Below, piece after piece: positions 51,070-64,000 of a DNA stretch of 64,000 bases (within the stretch, counting starts at the first letter, position 1; the number at the start of each line of letters is the position of its first letter). The notes below the pieces were generated by a model. That model ran no database searches. It saw only the letters and a program-made list of their open reading frames with translations, and was not told the origin of the DNA. Where the stretch lies: NCBI RefSeq assembly GCF_016904885.1, contig NZ_JADWYI010000001.1:7869224-7933223 (forward strand), written 5' to 3'. The DNA comes from Archangium primigenium (GTDB taxonomy: Bacteria > Myxococcota > Myxococcia > Myxococcales > Myxococcaceae). Position numbers and translations under genes: made by a program.

Positions 51070-51720
51070 ATGAGAAAGCCCCTCATGAGCACGCTTTCCC
51101 TCAAGTACGTGGCCCTGGGTGACTCCTCCGGTGTGGGTGTGGGGGGTCGTCCGGGCGGCTATGTGGAGTATCTCTTCCAGCGGCTGCGCCGGACGCGGGA
51201 CGGCGTGGGGCTGCTCAACCTCGCCGTGAGCGGCGCCACCAGCGCCACCGTGCTGTCCGGCCAGTTGGCGCGGGCCCAGCGCACCTCGCCCCAGGTGGTG
51301 ACGCTCGGGGTGGGCATCAACGACCTGTGGCGCGGCGTGACGCCCGGCGAGTTCGAGTCCAACATGGACCGGCTGGCCAGCGGACTCGTCTCCACGGGGG
51401 CCCGGGTGGTGGTGTCCAACCTGCCCGACATGTCCCTGGCGCCCGTGGCCCGGCTCGCGGCCCACTTCCTGCCCCTGCCCCTCATCGTGGAGCGCATCGG
51501 CGCCTTCAACGCGGCGCTCGAGCGCGTCATCACCCGCCACGGGCTGCTGGGGGTGGACCTGTACGCCCCCAGCCACGTGGAGCTCCCCGCCGGGAACTTC
51601 TTCTCCGCCGATGGCTTCCACCCCTCGGACGCGGGCTACCAGCGCATGGCGGAGCACTTCTGGCCGGTGCTGCAGCGGGCCTGCGAGGCCGCCCCCGAGC
51701 GGCCCCGCGCCACCGGCTAG
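51070..51720 (+). CDS. SGNH/GDSL-family hydrolase
   Basis: A 216-residue serine hydrolase (esterase/lipase type) with all SGNH blocks: GDSSGVG (nucleophile Ser, about residue 18-24), the Gly of NLAVSGAT, LGVGINDLW with the oxyanion Asn, and the C-terminal DGFHPSDAG carrying the Asp-x-x-His pair. No signal peptide is seen, so it is cytoplasmic unless exported otherwise. The start could be 51070 or the Met five codons later. It is the last high-G+C gene before the second island. Confidence 0.85.
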   Translation: MRKPLMSTLSLKYVALGDSSGVGVGGRPGGYVEYLFQRLRRTRDGVGLLNLAVSGATSATVLSGQLARAQRTSPQVVTLGVGINDLWRGVTPGEFESNMDRLASGLVSTGARVVVSNLPDMSLAPVARLAAHFLPLPLIVERIGAFNAALERVITRHGLLGVDLYAPSHVELPAGNFFSADGFHPSDAGYQRMAEHFWPVLQRACEAAPERPRATG

Positions 51721-51752
51721 GGCTTCGCTTGAGCAAGGCGTGCCGCGCCATT

Positions 51753-51905
51753 GTGGCGAGTGAAGAATACCATCCTAGAAGAGGAAAACTGGAAGTGGCT
51801 CAGGCGGATGCACTGCGCACGGCCGATCTCCAGTTCCTCACATTCAGTGCCGAATGTCTTGAGGTGTACGCCGGACACATGAAGCGGGTAGCAGAATCAG
51901 GGTAA
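51753..51905 (+). CDS. Possible small protein upstream of the nuclease-helicase
   Basis: A 50-codon frame from GTG 51753 to TAA 51903-51905, reading EEYHPRRGKLEVAQADALRTADLQF ... CLEVYAGHMKRVAESG. It lies 11 bp before the nuclease-helicase GTG, and its composition resembles that gene. It has no clear ribosome-binding site, so it may be a relic or not translated. Confidence 0.3.
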   Translation: MASEEYHPRRGKLEVAQADALRTADLQFLTFSAECLEVYAGHMKRVAESG

Positions 51906-51916
51906 AATGCACCCTT

Positions 51917-54562
51917 GTGGCTGGTCCAACTCCCGCTCAACTACCGCACCCCAGGGCACTGGGCGTACCCAGATATGACGGCTCGCCATATGTGACGAGC
52001 CGTGATGGTCGGCTCATCACCACGCGTGTCCTTCTCGACGGAGATAATGAGGCTGACGTAGCATCGCTTCCTTCAGCAGTCGGCTCACGCCCGCGCGTCT
52101 ATTGTCCGTTCTGTGGCTCGCTCGGACAGTACCGGCTACCGCGCAAAAAACCGGAGATCATCATTCCGCACTTTGCGCATGCGGATGATGATGAGTGTGT
52201 CTCCGCAGCGCTAGAGAGCATCCTCCACCGGCGCGCTAAGCGATTCCTCTTTGATGGACTCCAGCGCCTGCGCCATCAGGACAGGCCTCTCTTGGGTTTG
52301 GTGAAGTGTCGGCGATGCAAAGAGCCTTACTCCAAAGAAATCCTGCATTCAGGCTCATGGGCGCAGGAATTGGAGGAAGTGCGGGATGCATCAACAGGGC
52401 GAAAGCCCGATGTTGCAGCACTCGACGAGAGAGGCGGTCTCGCCTTCTTCTTCGAAGTGCATGCGACCCATTTAGTGGATGAGGCGAAAACGCGCGACTA
52501 CAACGCGGGCTCGACGCCAGGCATCGAACTCGATGCCTCCACATTGGTGGGTGAGCACGGTGAATGTTTATGGTTCGGCGTGGAGCCCCTCCGTGAAGCA
52601 AGGGCAAGTTGGCATTCAGAACGTGAGCCGCGCAGCTTCAATGTATGCAATTCATGCCGTGTTGCTCCTGAAGGGCTATCCGCTTTAATTACCTTGATCC
52701 ATACGCTCTACCGCTCCAAACCCGAGAATGGATTGCAACTGCTACACACTGCAGGCGAGCACATGGGGCTCAAGGGCTCATGGACAGTTCAGGCTGGCGC
52801 TGAAGCATTGTCATGGCCAGTAGAGCAGCCAGAGTTGATTCGCGAGAAATGCGGCGATGCCACCGCTCGAGTCCTCGCCAATCGCACACAATGGCCCATG
52901 CCCACAGAAATCCTGACAACAGGCTTCAAACTCAGGGAGGAAAACCCCTGGAAGAAGGAACCGCTTCCCGTGGTGCTCGAGAACCCATACTCAGCCCTGT
53001 GTAATATGGCCTCGCGAAAGAACGTGGTCAAGCAGGAGGAACTTGGGTTCGCCGATCTCCTCGTCGAGGCACAAGAGCTCGTGCTGAGGTCTGAGCGTTA
53101 TAATGCATACGCGGGGCAAGCATTGGCGCGAAGCATACAAGATGGACATGCGGCTTACATCGCCGAAGATCTAGCAAAATTGGTTGCACGTGTCGTCCAT
53201 GCAGACGCGCGGGAGGTGCTCTCTTGTCTTCAAACCACTGCAAAAACAGGTGATTTTCTCGTCTCTGGGCAGTGGGAGCAGGAGAATGTGATCGCACTCA
53301 AGGCGGTGGCCGACATAGAAGCACGCGTAAGCGAAAGGATATGTGCGCGCCGCTTGCACAGCCCTCTCCCCCTAGGTGAACACCGATTGAAAGAATTAAC
53401 GGAGGATCAGCGCAAGGCTGTCGAAACAGCGCTCAACTACCGGTTCTCGATCATTACCGGTGGGCCGGGCACAGGCAAGACACATGTAGTCAAGAGCATC
53501 GTACTTGAATCTTGGGCTAGAAACAAAGGTGACCGGTGGTTCCTGGCTGCACCAACGAACAAAGCCCTTCAACGCCTCAGAATGATGACGAACACATACC
53601 CATCAAAAGCACGCACCGTTCACGCGTGGCTCCGAAAAAGCAAAGAGTTCGAGCACAATCCTCCGCATGGCCTCATTATAGATGAGTCGAGCTTCCTCGA
53701 TATAGAGCTAATGGATCAGGTGCTCGAACTGGCCAAGGACGTCAGGCGGCTTGTGCTGGTGGGGGATCCGGATCAATTACCGAGTATTGGCCATGGCGCA
53801 GTTCTCAAGGATCTACTCGCCAGTGGCGAAGTAAAATCCGTGAGGCTCTCAAAAGTTCATCGCGTCGAAAAAGGCCGGGACGCACTTATCGACGCATCGC
53901 ATTCCATTCTCCAAGGCAGACTGCCATCGCCCGGTGAAGGAGTAACACTCCTTACTCCCGAAAAAAATGTCCTCGACATGGCTTTCCGCGAATTCGCGCG
54001 CCTCATAGCCGAGGCGAACGGCAATCTTGGCGAGGTACAGGTCATCACGCCAAACAGAGAGACGGTGAAGGCGCTCAACGATCACATACAGACGCGTTTC
54101 AACGGGAGTAAACCTTTGCTGCCGTGCTCTCGCAACCTGCGACAAGGGGACCGCGTCGTCTGCAACACTACGGTACATGGCACGCGTCTCTTCAACGGCC
54201 TTCAAGGCGTTATCCAAAGCGGTTCTTCTGAGGGCCTGCTGTTGAAAATTGAGGGTGAGTCCGACCCGATATCAGTGGCACAGGCGCATGTGGACACACT
54301 CACTCCCGCGTATGCGATGACAGTGCACAAGGCCCAAGGTTCAGAATGGGCCCATGTGCTCATCGTCGCAGATCGTCCCAGTCGCATCTTTGATAGGAAT
54401 CTATTGTACACGGCGGCGACGCGTGCCCAGCGCAGTTTGACCCTGGTAGGGACACATGCATTGCTCGCGTTAGCCGCCAAGCGAGTACGACCGCGAGTTA
54501 CCCTCCTTGCAGACCTCGTTCGCAAGCGCCAGCGACAGACGGCTATTTCCGCAAAGAAGTAA
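51917..54562 (+). CDS. CoiA-like nuclease fused to RecD2-like SF1B helicase
   Basis: An 881-residue protein with two parts. Residues ~55-215 resemble a CoiA/restriction-endonuclease-fold nuclease: a zinc-like CPFCG and PHFAH pair, LESILHRRAKRFL, then KPDVAAL (Asp165) and FEVHATHLVDEAKTRDY (Glu180, His182), a PD-(D/E)xK-type variant with ExH. A Cys pair (CRRCKEPYS) lies between. A ~270-residue helical middle leads to a full SF1B helicase: Walker A GGPGTGKTH (515-523), DESSF (589-593), GDPDQLPSIGHG, LSKVHRV, YAMTVHKAQGSEW and YTAATRAQRS. The helicase resembles RecD2/Pif1 enzymes. A DNA-defence role is likely, but this fusion matches no named system I recall. G+C is clearly lower than in neighbours. 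The GTG start has only a weak ribosome-binding site. Confidence 0.8.
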   Translation: MAGPTPAQLPHPRALGVPRYDGSPYVTSRDGRLITTRVLLDGDNEADVASLPSAVGSRPRVYCPFCGSLGQYRLPRKKPEIIIPHFAHADDDECVSAALESILHRRAKRFLFDGLQRLRHQDRPLLGLVKCRRCKEPYSKEILHSGSWAQELEEVRDASTGRKPDVAALDERGGLAFFFEVHATHLVDEAKTRDYNAGSTPGIELDASTLVGEHGECLWFGVEPLREARASWHSEREPRSFNVCNSCRVAPEGLSALITLIHTLYRSKPENGLQLLHTAGEHMGLKGSWTVQAGAEALSWPVEQPELIREKCGDATARVLANRTQWPMPTEILTTGFKLREENPWKKEPLPVVLENPYSALCNMASRKNVVKQEELGFADLLVEAQELVLRSERYNAYAGQALARSIQDGHAAYIAEDLAKLVARVVHADAREVLSCLQTTAKTGDFLVSGQWEQENVIALKAVADIEARVSERICARRLHSPLPLGEHRLKELTEDQRKAVETALNYRFSIITGGPGTGKTHVVKSIVLESWARNKGDRWFLAAPTNKALQRLRMMTNTYPSKARTVHAWLRKSKEFEHNPPHGLIIDESSFLDIELMDQVLELAKDVRRLVLVGDPDQLPSIGHGAVLKDLLASGEVKSVRLSKVHRVEKGRDALIDASHSILQGRLPSPGEGVTLLTPEKNVLDMAFREFARLIAEANGNLGEVQVITPNRETVKALNDHIQTRFNGSKPLLPCSRNLRQGDRVVCNTTVHGTRLFNGLQGVIQSGSSEGLLLKIEGESDPISVAQAHVDTLTPAYAMTVHKAQGSEWAHVLIVADRPSRIFDRNLLYTAATRAQRSLTLVGTHALLALAAKRVRPRVTLLADLVRKRQRQTAISAKK

Positions 54563-54637
54563 ACTGCCCCGACTGCACGTGGCGACACAACGCTGTGACA
54601 CTGCTGCGGAGCCGATGACGCCGTCTCACAGCGGAGA

Positions 54638-55598
54638 TCACGTGGCTTGAGGCTGAAAGCCACAGGCTTTGAACCATTGGGCCGCATCCGAGGCAGAAAT
54701 GAGCAGCATGGCGTCCTCGACCGCCTGACGAAGTGCTGTGACGGTGCGCGCTTCTGCCGTCCGGAGCAATCCCTTGAGCTTGGACCATGCGAATTCAATG
54801 GGGTTGAGGTCGGGTGAATACGGAGGCAGGTAGAGCACCTGGCCTCCATGCTGCTCAATGAGGGCGATGGCTTCCTTTCGAAAGTGCGCCCCCGCTCTGT
54901 CCAACAAGACGATGTCTCCAGGCCGCAGCATCGTCAGGAGATAATGGCTGACGAAATGGAGGAAGACATCCCCAGTCGTGGCTCCCTCATTCATCATGAC
55001 GGTTTCCAGCCCATCGAGACTGAGCGCGCCAATCATGCTCAGCACGGTGCCTCGATTGCGAGGGACAGCTTGCGCCACGCGTTGTCCCGTCGGGGCCCAG
55101 GCTCGTTCGCGCATCATGTCGATGGTGCAGCCCGCCTCGTCGATGCTCAACACCTTGGGAGTCGGAAGCTCGGGTTGTCGTTGGTGAAAGGCCTCTCGTT
55201 GGGCTTGGACGTCGGGTCGTTCGCGTTCGGTCGGGTAGCGGACTTTTTTTGAGCGTGTAGCCCAATCGCGTCAGCGTCCGGCCGATGGTTGCCACGCTCA
55301 CTCGCACGCCTGTGCGCTCCGTCCACGCTCGCGCCATCTCGGCTCGGGTCCGGTCGGGTTGTTCATCGACCAGGCGACGAAAAGCGCTCAGCTCCCCATC
55401 GCCTATTAGGTGGGTTTGCCCACCCCCGTGCGGCCGCGGAGCAGGGCTTCCCGTCTCACGAGTGAGACGCATCCAGCGTTGGACCGTGGCCCTACCCACT
55501 CCGAAGCGACGTGCCAATTGCTTGGACGTCCCCTCTCCTTGCTGGAAGGCCTCAACCACCCGTTGCCTCAAGTCCATCGAGAGTGCTGTCGTTCCCAT
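54638..55598 (-). mobile_element. IS630-family element (transposase in two frames), ends not resolved
   Basis: A second IS630-type transposase, different from the one at 26894. The first frame (55598 downwards) has the helix-turn-helix STKQLARRFGVGRATVQRWMRL and the GYTLKK tail; the second (to 54638) has LSIDEAGCTIDMM, IVLLDRAGAHFRK and PPYSPDLNPIEFAWSKLKG, holding the DDE residues. They are linked by an A7 tract (minus strand, 55244-55250) with a +1 frame change, the same layout as the other IS630 element. I could not define the terminal repeats with confidence; the left end must lie close to the stop codon of the nuclease-helicase gene. Confidence 0.8.
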
Positions 55599-55600
55599 CG

Positions 55601-55889
55601 CTCCCGATCAACCCCTGGGCGCCTCAGCTCATTCGATTCCCGCTGTCAGTGCCTACCAAGGTCGCTAGTCCAGAGTGACAGCAAACCCAGTTATGCACTC
55701 CGAACAATAGCGACAATATTACGGACGCACCGAAGTGCCTAACGTCGGCTATTGGTGAGATGATGACTTGGCGATGTGCTGCTGCGCAGTACCGGCGAAG
55801 TACTCCGCACTAACTGACTCTCACTCCATCGCTCCCATTTTATCTTGCGACCAGCACACACGATTGGGTAGCGCATGCCGTAGTTCATC
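55601..55889. other. Intergenic stretch beside the IS630 element
   Basis: About 290 bp of mixed, lower-G+C sequence with no gene, repeat or RNA that I can support. It probably contains the right end of the IS630 element and the junction with the transposase remnant at 55890. Confidence 0.3.
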
Positions 55890-56000
55890 TGGGAGCATCG
55901 CGTTAACGCCACTCGCTACGACAAGCTGGCCGTCAATCACCTAGCCATGGTGCAGGTGGCGCTCCTCTTCAGCGACTTACGCCGCCTGCATCCGGCATAG
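55890..56000 (+). pseudogene. Transposase C-terminal remnant
   Basis: A 36-codon open stretch reading WEHRVNATRYDKLAVNHLAM ... DLRRLHPA, then TAG. The core TRYDKLAxNxLAM is the usual C-terminal end of IS5/IS4-superfamily transposases. Nothing of the rest of the gene remains. With the IS630 element it marks the right edge of the second island. Confidence 0.65.
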
Positions 56001-56007
56001 ACCGTGC

Positions 56008-57798
56008 CTAGGGCTCTTCCAGCTCGCGCACCCGGAAGTCGTCGAACCAGACCCCGGCGATGGGCGTGTACAGGCCCGCGAGGCCCTCGGACTTCAGCGC
56101 CGAGGAGCTCGTGTCCGTCACCATCAGGCGCACCTGGCCGTTGACCGAGGCGGCCAGCCGCACCGGCCCCGAGCCCCACGCCGCCAGGGTGAACAGGGCC
56201 CCCTCGCGCGCGGAGGACTGGCCGCTGGAGGCCTCGCCCAGCACCGTGTGGCTTCCGTCCTCGCGGTAGCGGCGGATTTGGATCCGACCCGAGGGCAGGT
56301 ACACGAGCGCGTAGGCGGCCTGGCCCTGGGCGCGCAGCACCACGCCCGCCTCGTCCACCGCGAAGGCCTGCAGCCACGCCTCCACCTGACAGTCGCGGCA
56401 GCGCGAGGGCGAGGCCAGGGCCTGGTTGCCCCGCGAGGTGTCCAGGTCACTCACCGCGCGCTTGCCGTTGGTCAGCCACAGGCCCCGCTGGGACCAGTCC
56501 GACCCCAGGCTCTTGGAGGAGCTCCGGGAGAAGCCGTCCCGGAAGAGCTCCGTGCCCGGCGAGGGCAGTTCCTCCGGGGGCGCGGAGGGGGGCGGCGGCG
56601 GGGGCTCGGAGCCACCGCCCCGGGCCTCCAGCTTCACGCGCACCATGTGGCCCCGGGAGTTGTCGTCCGGCGCCTCGCCGAAGAAGCAGGGCACCTCGGA
56701 CACGCCCGCGGGCAGCGTCTCGAGCGCGTTGGGGTAGCCCTTGTAGGTGCCCTTCGTGTCGAGCACCACCGGCGCGCTGAACTTCCCGTCGCGCAGCGTC
56801 CGGGCATGAATCTCATACCCGCCGATGGACTGGCGCATGACGTTGTAGAAGACATACAGCGTGTCGCCCACCCGGGTGACGGCCGACTGCATCGCCCAGT
56901 CCCGCGAGGACTCCAGGAGCGTGCGCGAGCCGAAGGTCGAGCCGTTGAAGTGGCGGTGGTACAGCCGCTCCGTCTCGTCCTTGTAGACCAGGTGCATGCC
57001 GCCCTTGCCGTCCGCCACCGCGCTGAGCGCCGCCCCGTGGTAGATGCCGTCGGAGAAGGCGTCCTTCACCGAGCCCCACGCCTCCACCGGCTCGTTGTCG
57101 TCGCGGATGCGCATGCGCGTGGGCTCGAACCCGTCGTGCATGGCGTAGACGAAGACGAGCTTGGAGCCCACGCTGAGCAGCCGTCCGCCGCCGCGGCGCT
57201 TCACCCGGCCCAGGTTCGCCTGACGCTCGAAGTTCGAGCCGCCATCCGTGGACACGGACAGCACCGCCGTGGAGCCCCCATCCGACTCCAGACGGAAGGC
57301 CTGCACCCACAGGCGGCCCTTGGAGTCGCGCGCGAGCAAGGCCCGGGTATAGGCCGTGGAGTCGTCGGCGTTGAAGATGCGCACGGCGGGCTCCGGCGCC
57401 CAATCGTGGGTGCCCGCGCGGTAGCGCCACCATTGGAAGTACACGTCGTGCCGCGACGAGGCCTTGAGGCTGGGCGCCTCCCAGGAGTAGACGAGCGCCA
57501 CGTCCTTGCCCACGGCGATGAGGTCCGCGCGGTCCGCGTGGCTCGCGTCCGGCTGGATGGGGGCGGCGTAGCGGAACGTGCGGCCCTCGTCATCCGAGCG
57601 GTAGAAGGACAGGCCGCGGCCATCCGCCCCTTCCTGCTGGATGGCCAGGAGCCACGTCGGTGCGTGGCCCCCTCCGGTATCGATCCGCACCGCGTGCCGC
57701 TGCGCCGGCAGCGTGAGCGCGTTGCCGACGCGCACTGGCATGACGGGTGTCGTGCTCGCGAGCACCGCCGCGATGACCGCCACAGAACTCCAGATCAT
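56008..57798 (-). CDS. Secreted sialidase-like beta-propeller protein
   Basis: A 596-residue exported protein. The signal peptide is IWSSVAVIAAVLASTTPVMP. The first ~400 residues contain Asp-box-like BNR repeats (FYRSDDEGRTFRYA, LSVSTDGGSNFERQ) within a propeller (WWRYRAGTHDWAPEPAVRIF, LVYKDETERLYHRHF). A Pro-rich linker leads to a C-terminal ~170-residue LamG/concanavalin-like domain (DGFSRSSSKSLGSDWSQRG, WFDDFRVRELEEP). The sialidase catalytic Arg triad is not demonstrated, so a glycan-binding protein is as likely as an enzyme. A GGAGGGGGA site precedes ATG 57798. Confidence 0.75.
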   Translation of the reverse strand: MIWSSVAVIAAVLASTTPVMPVRVGNALTLPAQRHAVRIDTGGGHAPTWLLAIQQEGADGRGLSFYRSDDEGRTFRYAAPIQPDASHADRADLIAVGKDVALVYSWEAPSLKASSRHDVYFQWWRYRAGTHDWAPEPAVRIFNADDSTAYTRALLARDSKGRLWVQAFRLESDGGSTAVLSVSTDGGSNFERQANLGRVKRRGGGRLLSVGSKLVFVYAMHDGFEPTRMRIRDDNEPVEAWGSVKDAFSDGIYHGAALSAVADGKGGMHLVYKDETERLYHRHFNGSTFGSRTLLESSRDWAMQSAVTRVGDTLYVFYNVMRQSIGGYEIHARTLRDGKFSAPVVLDTKGTYKGYPNALETLPAGVSEVPCFFGEAPDDNSRGHMVRVKLEARGGGSEPPPPPPSAPPEELPSPGTELFRDGFSRSSSKSLGSDWSQRGLWLTNGKRAVSDLDTSRGNQALASPSRCRDCQVEAWLQAFAVDEAGVVLRAQGQAAYALVYLPSGRIQIRRYREDGSHTVLGEASSGQSSAREGALFTLAAWGSGPVRLAASVNGQVRLMVTDTSSSALKSEGLAGLYTPIAGVWFDDFRVRELEEP

Positions 57799-57921
57799 TC
57801 CCTGGTCCCCCTCCGTTGAACTGGAGGACAAACTAGGCACGGGCCCTCGCGAAAAAAGCATCCCGGGCGGGGGCCCACCGAGGGCAGATTTCTTCCCTGC
57901 CCGGGATACCGCGGTGCCGTC

Positions 57922-63219
<5,298 letters not shown>

Positions 63220-63359
63220 AGACCGGCGGTGTTTAACGGCACACGTCGGGCCCGCCAACGGAATCCGTGACGTGGGGTGACGCCTGCCCGCTCGTCCTGC
63301 GCGCACCCGGGAGTCGCTACCATGGACTCCCCCTCTTCCACCCCAGGAGAGACCCCCCC

Positions 63360-64000
63360 ATGAGCGTTCGCATCAACCTGCTGGCCCCGGAGATCCGCGC
63401 CAACCCCTACCCCTTCTACGCCCGGCTGCGCCGCGAGGCCCCGGTGAGTCAGGTGGACCCGGGCGGCCTGTGGGCGGTGACGCGCTACGAGGACGTGCTG
63501 CACGTGCTCAAGCACCCCCAGCTCTTCTCCTCCGAGGGCTTCCGCCAGGCCTACCGCCCGGGGTGGATCTCCAACTACCCGCTCGCGGACTCGGTGCTGG
63601 TGATGGACCCACCGCGTCACACCCGGCTGCGCGCGCTCATCAACCGCGCCTTCGGGGCCTCGGTGCTCACGCGCATCGAGCCGCGCGTGCGGGAACTCGC
63701 CGCGCGCATCGTCGCGGCGCTGCCCGAGGAGCAGGAGGTGGACTTCGTGGCGGCCTGGTCCGTGCCCATGCCCATGGGGGTGCTGGGCGAGCTGCTCGGG
63801 CTGAGCCCCGAGTTGCACCCGCGCCTCATCCGCTGGGCGCAGCACTTCGCCCAGTTCACGAGCATTGGCCCGGACGACCCCGAGCGGCAGCAGGCCATGC
63901 GCGACACGGTGGACGAGGCGCGCGGCCACTTCCAGCAGGTGCTGGACGAGCGGCGGCGCCACCCCGGGGACGATCTGATGAGCGACCTGCTGCGGGCCCA
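63360..64000 (+). CDS. Cytochrome P450 (partial, 5' part)
   Basis: The first 213 codons of a P450 continuing beyond the window. ATG 63360 follows an AGGAGAG. The family start reads NLLAPEIRANPYPFYARLRREAPV, then WAVTRYEDVLHVLKHPQLFSSEGF, MDPPRHTRLRALINRAFGA (helix C, heme-propionate contacts) and WSVPMPMGVLGELLGLS. The I-helix and heme-binding Cys lie outside the window. It belongs to the bacterial class I type that needs separate ferredoxin partners. Substrate unknown. It is divergent from the UvrA-type gene. Confidence 0.9.
   Translation, partial: MSVRINLLAPEIRANPYPFYARLRREAPVSQVDPGGLWAVTRYEDVLHVLKHPQLFSSEGFRQAYRPGWISNYPLADSVLVMDPPRHTRLRALINRAFGASVLTRIEPRVRELAARIVAALPEEQEVDFVAAWSVPMPMGVLGELLGLSPELHPRLIRWAQHFAQFTSIGPDDPERQQAMRDTVDEARGHFQQVLDERRRHPGDDLMSDLLRA

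Noticed and set aside
54563-55700. Terminal inverted repeats of the second IS630 element
   Set aside because: A weak similarity between TAAACTGCCCC (near 54560) and the complement of the region near 55690 was seen, but too many mismatches and no clear TA duplication.
63322-63363. Thirteen-codon reading frame ending over the P450 start codon
   Set aside because: It overlaps the P450 ribosome-binding site and ATG by chance-compatible ATGA; no evidence of a leader peptide.

Overview
This 64 kb window is very G+C-rich bacterial chromosome with dense, mostly tightly packed genes. Several features point to a myxobacterium, probably of the Archangium/Cystobacter/Myxococcus group: a eukaryote-type Ser/Thr kinase, a DUF2378-type protein, cysteine-rich myxobacterial lipoproteins including a SitA-like toxin/immunity pair, many proline-rich secreted lipoproteins, and an EF-G of the spirochaete/planctomycete/delta-proteobacterial type. 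This placement is inferred from gene content; no rRNA or tRNA gene was seen to confirm it.

Bases 1-21,230 are core-like. They hold a TrmJ-type rRNA/tRNA methyltransferase, a pseudouridine synthase, EF-G with a strong terminator, a DEAD-box helicase and the ABC-F protein Uup, all of them ribosome or RNA genes. Redox and envelope genes follow: a lipoprotein, a catalase-like protein, a divergent oxidoreductase/LysR pair with a palindromic operator candidate, a GH43 glycosidase, a delta-60-repeat lipoprotein, an amino-acid permease, an aldo/keto reductase, a QorB-like reductase, a membrane Ser/Thr kinase and a small membrane protein.

Bases 21,335-31,063 are an accessory island with visibly lower G+C, marked by insertion sequences. 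Its centre is an operon on the minus strand: a calcineurin-like phosphoesterase with a C-terminal helical adaptor, a GASH-type helical protein, two different P-loop GTPases and a GAP1-type protein. This matches predicted GTPase-centred conflict (defence) systems. An IS630-family element (26,894-27,957, flanked by TA) sits inside the phosphoesterase gene. Removing it with one TA restores one continuous 445-codon reading frame. Upstream lies a frameshifted C-terminal fragment of a Lon-related BrxL-like protease, then a hypothetical gene and an IS5-family element with a TCA target duplication.

Bases 31,064-51,720 are core-like again: lipoprotein, ABC-F protein, orphan sensor kinase, NTF2-like protein, FG-GAP repeat lipoprotein, a SitA-like toxin and its immunity protein coupled to a GlcD-type oxidase and an OPT transporter, a SlyD-like isomerase, a dicarboxylate symporter, an orphan DNA methyltransferase, a TfuA-YcaO pair, a DUF2378 protein, an ECF sigma/anti-sigma/periplasmic sensor operon and a GDSL hydrolase.

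Bases 51,750-56,000 form a second low-G+C island. It contains an 881-residue protein fusing a CoiA-like nuclease domain to a RecD2-like helicase, followed by an IS630 element and a transposase remnant. The window ends with a sialidase-like propeller protein, a double-length UvrA (four ATPase modules) and the start of a cytochrome P450. I saw no CRISPR array.
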